In this document: piece after piece, positions 1 to 8,630 of the stretch
Numbering within the stretch: position 1 is the first letter of the stretch
Layout of the letters: the number at the start of each line of letters is the position of its first letter
Source of the DNA: Alphaproteobacteria bacterium
Lineage (GTDB): Bacteria > Myxococcota_A > UBA796 > CAJQPC01
Reading direction: 5' to 3'
Assembly: GCA_020632795.1 (NCBI GenBank)
Contig: JACKEV010000010.1
Location: forward strand, 434,001-498,000
Length of the DNA stretch: 64,000 nt
The notes under the pieces: generated by a model
What the model saw: the letters and a program-made list of their open reading frames with translations, nothing else
The model's database searches: none
What the model was told of the DNA's origin: nothing
Position numbers and translations under genes: made by a program

Positions 1-865
1 GCAGGCCGCGGGCGCCGTTGTCGCTGTCCGGCCCGGGATCGATGCGCAGGGTGTAGGGGGTGGCGGTGAGGTCGTCGGGGTCCACGCGCCACCACTGCCC
101 GGCGACGTCGGCGCTGCGGTGGCGGGAGACGAGCAGCGTGCCGTCGACCCAGGCGAGCCCGCGCAGATCGGGGCCGATAGGCGCCGAGACCTCGATGGCC
201 TCGCGATCATCGAGGGGGACGCGCGCGACGGCGCCGACGCCCTGGAGGGCCAGCCAGGCCGCCCCGTCGGCGATGACGACCCCGAAGGGGCGGCTGCCCC
301 AGGGCAGCGTGATCGTGTAGCGTTGGCCAGCGGCGAGGTAGCGCAGCTCGACCGTGTCGCTCTTGGGGCAGGCCACCGCCAGCCAGCCGTCCCCCCGGGA
401 GAGGGAGCGGGGGCCCTCACAGGTCGCCAGGTGGTCGGTGAGCTGTCCGGTGGCGGGGTCCACCACCGCGATGAGGTCGTGGTCCGGCATCACGGCGTAC
501 AGCGCGGTGGCGTCGCCCACCAGGGTCGCGCTGGACCGGGGAGCCTGGCTCAAGGGCGGATACACCACAGTCACCGCCAGGGTGTCGGTGTCGGCGCGCC
601 CATCCGCGCCCTCGACCTCCAGGAAGGCGGTGTAGTGACCCGGCGCCTCGTAACTGTATTCGATGAACTCCCCGTCGATGGCCGCCCCGCCGTCCCCCGG
701 CGTCCAGGTGTAGCGCGCCGCGTTCTCGGAGCTGCTGCCGTCGAAGGACACCGGCTCCCCCACGTAGGCGAAGACCGGCTCGCCGGCCTCGGCCAGGGGG
801 CTGCCGTCTCCGGTGATGGGGTTGGGACCCTCCTTGCAGGCCAGCAGCAGCAGGAGCGGGATCAC
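1..865 (-). CDS. PKD-domain lipoprotein with propeller-like repeats (3' end outside window)
   Basis: The gene runs off the left edge; 288 codons are visible. I place the start at GTG 865 because it overlaps the TGA of the upstream gene (GTGA) and immediately gives a lipoprotein signal, MIPLLLLLACKEGPNP, with Cys at residue 10. Residues about 28-100 form a PKD-like beta sandwich (VGEPVSFDGSSS, then GHYTAFLEVEG). The rest has repeats such as LVGDATALYAV and GVVIADGAAWLAL, typical of YVTN/SMP-30-type propellers. It is probably an outer-membrane or periplasmic lipoprotein. The signal peptide is unusually short, like those of several other lipoproteins here. Substrate and function are unknown. It is translationally coupled to the gene at 862-2355. 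Confidence 0.7.
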   Translation of the reverse strand, partial: MIPLLLLLACKEGPNPITGDGSPLAEAGEPVFAYVGEPVSFDGSSSENAARYTWTPGDGGAAIDGEFIEYSYEAPGHYTAFLEVEGADGRADTDTLAVTVVYPPLSQAPRSSATLVGDATALYAVMPDHDLIAVVDPATGQLTDHLATCEGPRSLSRGDGWLAVACPKSDTVELRYLAAGQRYTITLPWGSRPFGVVIADGAAWLALQGVGAVARVPLDDREAIEVSAPIGPDLRGLAWVDGTLLVSRHRSADVAGQWWRVDPDDLTATPYTLRIDPGPDSDNGARGL

Positions 866-2355
866 GGCTCGATGACCTCCGCGCCGGTGGAGAAGGCGAA
901 GCGCAGGGTGTCCTCGGTGGGGTTGCCGGAGATGTCGGTGACCCCGCCCGCCGGGACCTCCACGATGTAGGTGGTATCTGTACGCAGTGGTTCGTCCGGG
1001 GTGAAGTTGACGATGCTCTCCTGCACGTTGAACCGGCCGGGCACCGCCGCGCCGTCGTCGGCCCAGACCCGCACGCTGCCCTCGAAGACGCTGGCCCACT
1101 CCACCATCTCATCGAAGCTCAGGCCCACCCGGGCGGTGGTGGCCACCCAGGTGTCGCCGTCGGCGGGGTTGGTCAGCTCGATCCGGGGGCCTCGGGCGTC
1201 GGGCTGCGTGTCCCAGGGGGCCACGGCGGTGGCCTGGCCGTCGTTGGCGCCCGCGTCCACGGCCAGCACGGCCACGTTGCCGATGGGGGTGATCGTGTCG
1301 AGATCCCCCTGCAGATCCAGGCGGGCCACCTCCACGGGGGCGGTGGGATCGGAGGCGTCGAAGATCGTCGCCCAGTCGGATTCCCCCTGGAAGAGGTACT
1401 GTTCGTGTCGGAAGATGTAGCCGCCCGCGCCGTCGTCGTTGAGGGCTGAGCCCAGCCAGGTGGGCTCGGAGGGATCGGTGATGTCGTAGAGGATGGGCCC
1501 GCCGCCGTCGTCCTTGCGGGCGAACAGCCCCCAGGCGCCACCCACGTTGGAGAAGTAGTAGTTCGCCATCTCCCCCTCGGGGTCGGAGACGTTGAACTCG
1601 CCGCCCGCGATGGGCTCCAGCACGGTGGGGTCGGAGACGTCGTAGAAGATCGTGCGGGCCAGCCCCGCGCTGCTGGCCATGCCCACGTTGCCGATGACGT
1701 GAAAGCTCCCGACCATGTGCCCGATGACCGAGTACTGTTCGAGGATCGCGGGGTTCAGGGGGTCCGAGGCATCCACTACGAACACGCCGCTGAGGCCCGA
1801 GGACACATACAGGATGTCGCCCTGCCAGAAGGTGGACAGGGCCACGCGGAAGTAGGCGTCGGGGTAGTGGTAGTCGGGCAGGGCCAGCTCGCTGACCCAC
1901 ACGGGCGCGGTGCGGTCGGTGATGTCCCAGAAGCCGATGCCGCCGTTGTCCCCGTCCAGGTGGTAGTCCACCGCGAGGTACTCCCGGTCCCCCACCCGAC
2001 CGATGGCCATGCTGTGGCTCTCCCGCATCACGTCCGACCAGCCCTCGCCCACCTTGGTGGGGTTGCAGGGGTCGTCGAATTCGAAGAACGTGATGCCGCC
2101 GCCGCCGTCCTCGGGGGCCCAGGGGTTCAGCAGGTAGCCGTCGTGCATGACCACGAGGTTGTGGTGCTGGGCGTCCCCCTCGCCGCCCAGCAGGTAGGCG
2201 CAGTGTTCGAAGAGGGCGGCCGCATCGTAGGACTGCGCCGGCCCCCCCGGCCCGGCGGGGGGCGTGAAGGCGTCGGGCGCGGGGTAGTCGTGGAAGACGA
2301 CCGGCGGGTCTTCCCCGGGGCCGCAGGCGAGCAGGGTGAGGAGGAGGATCGGCAT
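862..2355 (-). CDS. LVIVD-type propeller lipoprotein with C-terminal bacterial Ig-like domain
   Basis: A 497-residue protein. I choose ATG 2355 because it begins a lipoprotein signal, MPILLLTLLACGPGEDPP; longer readings only add a charged non-signal stretch. The middle has repeats of the LVIVD/choice-of-anchor kind: WDITDRTAPVWVSEL, VDASDPLNPAIL, YDVSDPTVLEPI, YDITDPSEPTWLG and FDASDPTAPVEVARL, most likely a beta propeller. Residues about 380-490 look like an SbsA-type Ig domain (LTNPADGDTW, then TDTTYIVEVPAGGVTDISGN). Proteins of this type are surface or secreted and usually have no known enzymatic role. A TATAGT hexamer lies only 7 bases before the start, so the transcript may be leaderless. 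The next gene downstream overlaps by GTGA. Confidence 0.75.
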   Translation of the reverse strand: MPILLLTLLACGPGEDPPVVFHDYPAPDAFTPPAGPGGPAQSYDAAALFEHCAYLLGGEGDAQHHNLVVMHDGYLLNPWAPEDGGGGITFFEFDDPCNPTKVGEGWSDVMRESHSMAIGRVGDREYLAVDYHLDGDNGGIGFWDITDRTAPVWVSELALPDYHYPDAYFRVALSTFWQGDILYVSSGLSGVFVVDASDPLNPAILEQYSVIGHMVGSFHVIGNVGMASSAGLARTIFYDVSDPTVLEPIAGGEFNVSDPEGEMANYYFSNVGGAWGLFARKDDGGGPILYDITDPSEPTWLGSALNDDGAGGYIFRHEQYLFQGESDWATIFDASDPTAPVEVARLDLQGDLDTITPIGNVAVLAVDAGANDGQATAVAPWDTQPDARGPRIELTNPADGDTWVATTARVGLSFDEMVEWASVFEGSVRVWADDGAAVPGRFNVQESIVNFTPDEPLRTDTTYIVEVPAGGVTDISGNPTEDTLRFAFSTGAEVIEP

Positions 2356-2362
2356 GGCGGGG

Positions 2363-2368
2363 ACTATA
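2363..2368 (-). promoter_or_regulatory. Putative -10 element (TATAGT), leaderless start
   Basis: On the minus strand TATAGT matches five of six bases of the sigma-70 -10 consensus. It ends seven bases before ATG 2355, so transcription would begin at or next to the start codon. No convincing -35 box is visible. Confidence 0.4.
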
Positions 2369-2457
2369 GCCACTTTCTGACGAGGGGGCGCGCTGCCAGC
2401 AGGTAATGTGTCCACCCCGACCAGCGCTCCTCGGACCGGCGCGAGGATGGAGATCTC

Positions 2458-4425
2458 ATGAGCGACTCAGCCCATGTCCTGTGCAGCCTGGATGGCGCAG
2501 GCCCCGCCCTGTCGGTGGCCTGGTCTCCCGATGGGCGGCGCCTGGCGACAGGACACACGAAGGAGGGCGGGTTCGTCGTGTGCCTCCGGGCGTGGCCGCA
2601 GCGCCGGCTCCTGTGCCGCCTGGAGGGCCATACGGACCAGGTCACCGGCCTCTCCTGGAGCCCGGACGGGCGGCGCCTGGCCTCCAGCAGCGTCGACCAC
2701 AGCGTCCGGGTCTGGGACGTGTCGACCGATGGGGCCGCGCTCGCCGTCCTGGAGCACCCCGATGGCCTCTGGGATGTCGCCTGGAGCCCGGACGGGCAAC
2801 GCCTTGCCACCGCTGGCGTCGACCGCACCATCCGGCTCTGGGATGCGTCCACCTTCGCGCCGCTTCGCGTTCTCCACGGCCACGATCGCCAGGTCTCCTC
2901 GCTCGCCTGGAGCCCGGACGGGCGACGCCTGGCTTCCGGGAGTGACGACGACACGGTGTCGGTGTGGGATGTGACTTCAGGCGCATTGATCTACAGCCGG
3001 AGCGAGGGCTGCGGCCCGGTCAGCGGCGTCTCATGGAGTCCGGACGGTCGGGGGCTGGCCTCGGCGACTGCGAACGGAAACGTCTGGCTGTGGGACGCGG
3101 AGACCGGGGCCTTCGAATGCGCTGGAAAGAGCCCCAGGGGTGGGTGCAACAGCATTCAATGGAGCCCGAACGGGCGGCTCGCTGCCGCGGGCACTTCGAA
3201 GCGACACCTCCATGTGTTCGAAATGGAGACCGGATGCTGTCTGTTCTCCGGCCATACAGACCGGGGGCAGGTCGAAGGCGTCTCCTGGAGCCCGGATGGG
3301 CGACACCTGGCCTCCACGATCATGGAGGCTGCCCCTCTGGTCTGGGACGTCTCTGCTCTGCGTGACATCCCGACGGATCACCCCTCTGCGCTGCGGCGCT
3401 GGCGGCACCTCCACGCAGCCGCACCGGACCGCACGAGCCCGCTGCAGCTCCGTTGGCCGCGGGGAGCGGGTGGATTGTGGACGATGCTCGAGGCAGACTA
3501 CGGAGAGCCCGGTGTCCGCGACGCAGCCTGGAGCCCGGATGGTCTGTGTTTCGCTCTCGCGCTCAGCTCCGGGCAACCAGAGCTTCGGGACGCGCGCACC
3601 GGAGCACTGCGCGTCCGCTTCGAGGCCCCTCCCGACGTCACCTCCGGCATCGCCTGGGCTCCGGGAGGCCGAGCGCTGGCCTCCTGGGGACGGCAGCCCT
3701 TCGTCCGGATCTGGGAGCCGTCCACTGGAGCGCAGCGGCTCACCCTCGAGGTCCCTGCGCGGCAGGTGAGGAACATCTCATGGAGCCCGGATGGGCGACG
3801 ACTGGTCTCGATGTGTGAGCGCGGCGTCATCCAGGTGTGGGATCTGGCATCACGCGAAGCGCTGTCCTCGATCGGTGAGGAGGCCACCTCGCGCCCTCCC
3901 CCCGCTTGGAGTCCCGATGGCGCGTGCCTGGCCACAGCGGAGCGTGACAAGACCCTCCGAATATGGGATACCACCACAGGCAGCCTGCTCCATTCATTAA
4001 ACACATATCTCCGTGGCGCCACCGGCGTGTTGTGGAGCCCCTGTGGTCAATCCCTGGTCTCGTGGGACGCCCACGGTGAGCTCCGATGCTGGGACACCTC
4101 AACCGGCGCCCCTCGTCTTCGGCTCCACGGACACAGCGACCGGGTCCTGGGGGTCACCTGGAGTCCGGATGGTCGGAGGCTGGCCTCAATCGCCTGGGAC
4201 AACACCCTGCGGATGTGGTGCATGTCGACCGGCGTGCTCCTCCTCACCCTGCACCTGTGGCTGGACGGCGTGTCCCTCAATGTCGTGGACTGGCATCCTC
4301 ATGAAGCGCTGCTGCTCGTTGGTGCCAGGCCAGCCGTGGGCGCCAGAGACGCCCCCCGACTGTTCCTGATCGATCTCCGGCCACAGCCTGAGGGCGGGAC
4401 GAGCCATCCCGCCCCGGTGGGCTGA
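2458..4425 (+). CDS. Stand-alone WD40 protein, 14 blades (two seven-bladed propellers)
   Basis: A 655-residue protein made almost entirely of WD40 repeats, with no signal peptide or membrane segment. I count 14 copies of a WSPDGRRLA-like strand: LSVAWSPDG, VTGLSWSPDG, LWDVAWSPDG, VSSLAWSPDG, VSGVSWSPDG, CNSIQWSPNG, VEGVSWSPDG, VRDAAWSPDG, TSGIAWAPGG, VRNISWSPDG, PPAWSPDG, ATGVLWSPCG, VLGVTWSPDG and LNVVDWHPHE. A non-repeat linker at residues about 305-345 separates blades 7 and 8, which suggests two propellers. Such proteins are cytoplasmic scaffolds. No effector domain is attached. ATG 2458 follows GGAGATCTC. The DNA of the repeats is strongly alike, so recent internal duplication is likely. 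It is convergent with the synthetase at 4470-5672. Confidence 0.9.
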   Translation: MSDSAHVLCSLDGAGPALSVAWSPDGRRLATGHTKEGGFVVCLRAWPQRRLLCRLEGHTDQVTGLSWSPDGRRLASSSVDHSVRVWDVSTDGAALAVLEHPDGLWDVAWSPDGQRLATAGVDRTIRLWDASTFAPLRVLHGHDRQVSSLAWSPDGRRLASGSDDDTVSVWDVTSGALIYSRSEGCGPVSGVSWSPDGRGLASATANGNVWLWDAETGAFECAGKSPRGGCNSIQWSPNGRLAAAGTSKRHLHVFEMETGCCLFSGHTDRGQVEGVSWSPDGRHLASTIMEAAPLVWDVSALRDIPTDHPSALRRWRHLHAAAPDRTSPLQLRWPRGAGGLWTMLEADYGEPGVRDAAWSPDGLCFALALSSGQPELRDARTGALRVRFEAPPDVTSGIAWAPGGRALASWGRQPFVRIWEPSTGAQRLTLEVPARQVRNISWSPDGRRLVSMCERGVIQVWDLASREALSSIGEEATSRPPPAWSPDGACLATAERDKTLRIWDTTTGSLLHSLNTYLRGATGVLWSPCGQSLVSWDAHGELRCWDTSTGAPRLRLHGHSDRVLGVTWSPDGRRLASIAWDNTLRMWCMSTGVLLLTLHLWLDGVSLNVVDWHPHEALLLVGARPAVGARDAPRLFLIDLRPQPEGGTSHPAPVG

Positions 4426-4469
4426 GCCGCGCGCCCGCGGTTTCGAGCGCGTCGGCTTGTCGCACGATC

Positions 4470-5672
4470 TCACACCGGCGGGCGCGCCTCCCGCGCCAGC
4501 GACTCGATCGCCTCCTCCAGCGGGATCTGCCGCGCCCGACGCCCCCGTCGCACGTTGACCGCCCGCGACGCGCGCTCCCGCGCCCCGACCACGAGCTGCA
4601 CCGGCACCCCGGCGGCGTGGGCCTCGGCGACCCGGCGCCCCAGGCGCTCCTCCCGGTCATCCAGCCGGGCGCGCACCCCGGCCGCCCGCAGCGCGTCGAA
4701 CACATGGGCCGCGTAGGGCGCGCCCTCGCCCACCGGAAGCACCACGACCTGCTCGGGGCAGATCCACACCGGGAGTTGGCCGGCGTAGCGCTCCAGCAGC
4801 AGGCCCAGGAAGCGCTCCAGGCTGCCGAACAGCGCCCGGTGCAGCATCGCGGGCGCCTGGTGCTGCCCCTCCGCGTCGACGTAGCGCAGGCCGAAGCGCT
4901 CCGGCATCACGAGGTCGAGCTGGATCGTGCCGCACTGCCAGCGCTTACCGGCGTGATCGGGCAGGAGGAACTCGATCTTCGGGCCGTAGAACGCGCCCTC
5001 GCCGGGCTGCTCGACGACGTCCAGCGCCGCCTGCTGCGCGCCCTCCCGCAGCGCTCCCTCCGCCGCGTCCCACACCGCGTCGTCCCCCAGCCGCCCCTCC
5101 GGGCGCAGCGAGAGGGCGACGTGGACATCGTCGAAGCCGAAGCCCTCATAGAACGCCAGGAGCGAGCGGCAGAACCGCGCCACCTCTCCCACGATCTGGT
5201 CGGGGGCGCAGAAGATGTGCCCGTCGTCCTGCGTGAACTGGCGCAGGCGCAGCAGGCCCAGGATCGAGCCGCTGCGCTCGTCGCGGTGGACGAGGCCGAA
5301 CTCGGCCAGGCGCAGGGGCAGGGCGCGGTAGCTGAGCACGTCCTGCTGCACGATGCGGATGTGCCCGGGGCAGCTCACCGGCTTGAGCGCGGCGGGCGGC
5401 CCGTGGTCGTCGAAGCGGAACATGCCGCCGTCAAACTGCTGCCAGTGCCCGCTGGACTGCCACACCCCCTCCCGGAGGAGCTGCGGCGTGCGGACCTCCT
5501 GGTAGCCGTCCCGGAGGATGCGTCGTCGGGCGTGCTCTTCCAGGGCCTGGTACAGCGCGAAGCCCCGGGGGTGCCAGAACACCATGCCCGGGGCGGCGTC
5601 GTCGAAGTGGAGCAGCCCCATGCGCTGGGCGATGTGGCGATGGTCGTGGCTCTCGATGAGGTCGTTGTGCAT
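4470..5672 (-). CDS. thrS: Threonyl-tRNA synthetase, short form without TGS and editing domains
   Basis: A 400-residue class II synthetase that charges tRNA-Thr with threonine. Bacterial ThrRS is usually about 640 residues; here the N-terminal TGS and editing domains are absent and the protein starts at the catalytic core. Visible core features: KPVSCPGH with zinc ligand Cys101, motif 2 FGLVHRDERSG with Arg130, FTQDDGHIFC with zinc ligand His152, and motif 3 HRALFGSLERF with His278 and Arg287. All three zinc ligands and both catalytic arginines are kept. Residues about 300-395 form the HGTP anticodon-binding domain. The start at ATG 5672 has GGGAG nine bases upstream. The gene is preceded by a threonine-rich leader peptide and terminator, so it is probably induced by lack of charged tRNA-Thr. 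A full-length editing-competent copy may exist elsewhere in the genome. Confidence 0.9.
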   Translation of the reverse strand: MHNDLIESHDHRHIAQRMGLLHFDDAAPGMVFWHPRGFALYQALEEHARRRILRDGYQEVRTPQLLREGVWQSSGHWQQFDGGMFRFDDHGPPAALKPVSCPGHIRIVQQDVLSYRALPLRLAEFGLVHRDERSGSILGLLRLRQFTQDDGHIFCAPDQIVGEVARFCRSLLAFYEGFGFDDVHVALSLRPEGRLGDDAVWDAAEGALREGAQQAALDVVEQPGEGAFYGPKIEFLLPDHAGKRWQCGTIQLDLVMPERFGLRYVDAEGQHQAPAMLHRALFGSLERFLGLLLERYAGQLPVWICPEQVVVLPVGEGAPYAAHVFDALRAAGVRARLDDREERLGRRVAEAHAAGVPVQLVVGARERASRAVNVRRGRRARQIPLEEAIESLAREARPPV

Positions 5673-5724
5673 TGCAGATGTCTCCCGCCGCCCGAAGGGG
5701 GGACGAGGTCAGCACACACAACGC

Positions 5725-5750
5725 GGCCCCGTCCCTTCTCGGGCGGGGCC
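5725..5750 (-). terminator. Attenuator terminator hairpin upstream of thrS
   Basis: Ten base pairs with one G-T pair (GGCCCCGCCC and GGACGGGGCC on the minus strand) around a six-base loop. They are followed by GCGTTGTGTGTG, a weak U-containing tract. The hairpin lies 11 bases after the leader-peptide stop and 52 bases before the synthetase start. That is where the terminator of a ribosome-mediated attenuator should be. Confidence 0.65.
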
Positions 5751-5761
5751 TGGGGTTGGGG

Positions 5762-5842
5762 TCAGTCGGCCTGACGCAGCACCCGGCTCCCGCCGCAGCG
5801 GGTAGTGGTGGTCCGGGTGGTGGTGGTGATGGGCCGGTTCAT
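5762..5842 (-). CDS. Threonine-rich leader peptide of the thrS attenuator
   Basis: A 26-residue reading frame, ATG 5842 to TGA 5762, beginning MNRPITTTTRTTTTRCGG. Eight of residues 6-14 are threonine, seven ACC codons and one ACT, in two runs of four around an Arg. This is the pattern of amino-acid operon leader peptides such as ThrL, whose control codons make the ribosome stall when the cognate charged tRNA is scarce. The stop lies just before the terminator at 5725-5750 and the gene downstream charges threonine, so the codon content fits the regulated function. A weak GGAG is visible 16 bases upstream. It is too short for routine gene calling. Confidence 0.75.
   Translation of the reverse strand: MNRPITTTTRTTTTRCGGSRVLRQAD
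5789..5802 (-). promoter_or_regulatory. Attenuator 1:2 hairpin and alternative pairing segment
   Basis: On the minus strand CCCGC-TGCG-GCGGG forms a five-pair hairpin within the last control codons of the leader peptide. Its 3' arm GGCGGG is also complementary to CCCGCC in the 5' arm of the terminator. The segment can therefore act as region 2. A ribosome stalled on Thr codons would free it to block the terminator; a ribosome reaching the stop would mask it. Confidence 0.55.
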
Positions 5843-5877
5843 GGAATCGCTCAGAGGTCTCCTGCAGACCTGGATCC

Positions 5878-5906
5878 ACCGTACCCGACTTCTCGGGGGT
5901 TGCCAA
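5878..5906 (-). promoter_or_regulatory. Sigma-70-type promoter for leader peptide and thrS
   Basis: On the minus strand TTGGCA (5901-5906) and TACGGT (5878-5883) are separated by exactly 17 bases. Both hexamers are close to consensus. Transcription would start near 5871, about 29 bases before the leader-peptide ATG. A GGTCT-GCAGG-AGACC hairpin lies at the very start of the transcript (5856-5870). Confidence 0.6.
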
Positions 5907-6030
5907 ATGTTCGCCCCCTCCGCCTGGCTTCCAACCCCTCCCCAAACAAGGCCGGGTCCGCTCTGCCCTCTCCTCCGGTGACGCCACAGGTGAATACGCC
6001 CCGAACCCGCGAAGAGCCCCGTAGCCCGTA

Positions 6031-6167
6031 GGCTCCAAGGCCCCCCAGCGCGGGACGTCTGAGCGAGGCCGCGAAGGCCGGATGCCTGGAGGCCGATGCG
6101 AAGCCGAGTGAGGAGGGCTCCGTGACGGAGCCCGACGAACGGTCCCGCGCTGGGGGGCCTTGGAGCC
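6031..6167. repeat. Perfect 26-bp inverted repeat with 85-base structured loop
   Basis: The arms at 6031-6056 and 6142-6167 are exact reverse complements over 26 bases (starting GGCTCCAAGGCC and ending GGCCTTGGAGCC). The 85 bases between hold two further hairpins. The stem is far too long for chance and too long for an ordinary terminator. It could be a palindromic intergenic repeat (REP/MITE-like) or a stable non-coding RNA. No target-site duplication or transposase is visible. Confidence 0.7.
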
Positions 6168-6331
6168 GCACGCGGCCCGGCCGGAGGGCGCAGGGGCGTC
6201 GCCCCGGGAGACGAAGACGCCCCACCAACGGAGCGCCCCTACCAGCGAAGACCTACCCCACCGACCGAGCACCCCCATCAGCAACGACAACGCCCCTCGA
6301 ACCAAACGTTCCCCTCAGAATTCCACCGATG

Positions 6332-6337
6332 TAGACT
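6332..6337 (+). promoter_or_regulatory. Putative -10 element (TAGACT)
   Basis: TAGACT lies 27 bases before the ATG of the MopE-type lipoprotein gene, a distance seen for several other -10-like elements in this window. No clear -35 box. Confidence 0.35.
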
Positions 6338-6364
6338 GACCCATCCCCAAGAAGGAGACCCCCC

Positions 6365-8626
<2,262 letters not shown>

Positions 8627-8630
8627 CCGC

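Larger units (their letters stand above)
5907..6364 (+). other. Divergent non-coding region with strong RNA-like secondary structure
   Basis: A stretch of 458 bases between the divergent synthetase promoter and the MopE-type gene, with no credible gene on either strand. It holds the perfect 26-bp inverted repeat listed separately, and small hairpins at 6067-6079 (GGCC arms), 6115-6133 (GGGCTCCG-TGA-CGGAGCCC) and 6193-6205 (GGGGC-GTC-GCCCC). The last 60 bases become AT-richer and hold the promoter of the downstream gene. It could contain a structured small RNA or a non-autonomous repeat element. Confidence 0.45.

Noticed and set aside
3960..4020. AT-richer patch within the WD40 gene as a regulatory insertion
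   Set aside because: It keeps the frame and the propeller repeat pattern and shows no palindrome. It is most simply local codon variation.
5709..6305. A minus-strand frame giving His runs (HHHHHPDHH) over the attenuator region
   Set aside because: The same bases read as Thr codons in the frame that has its own ATG, stop, promoter and terminator, directly before a Thr enzyme. The His frame has no start near the promoter, so a His attenuator is unlikely.
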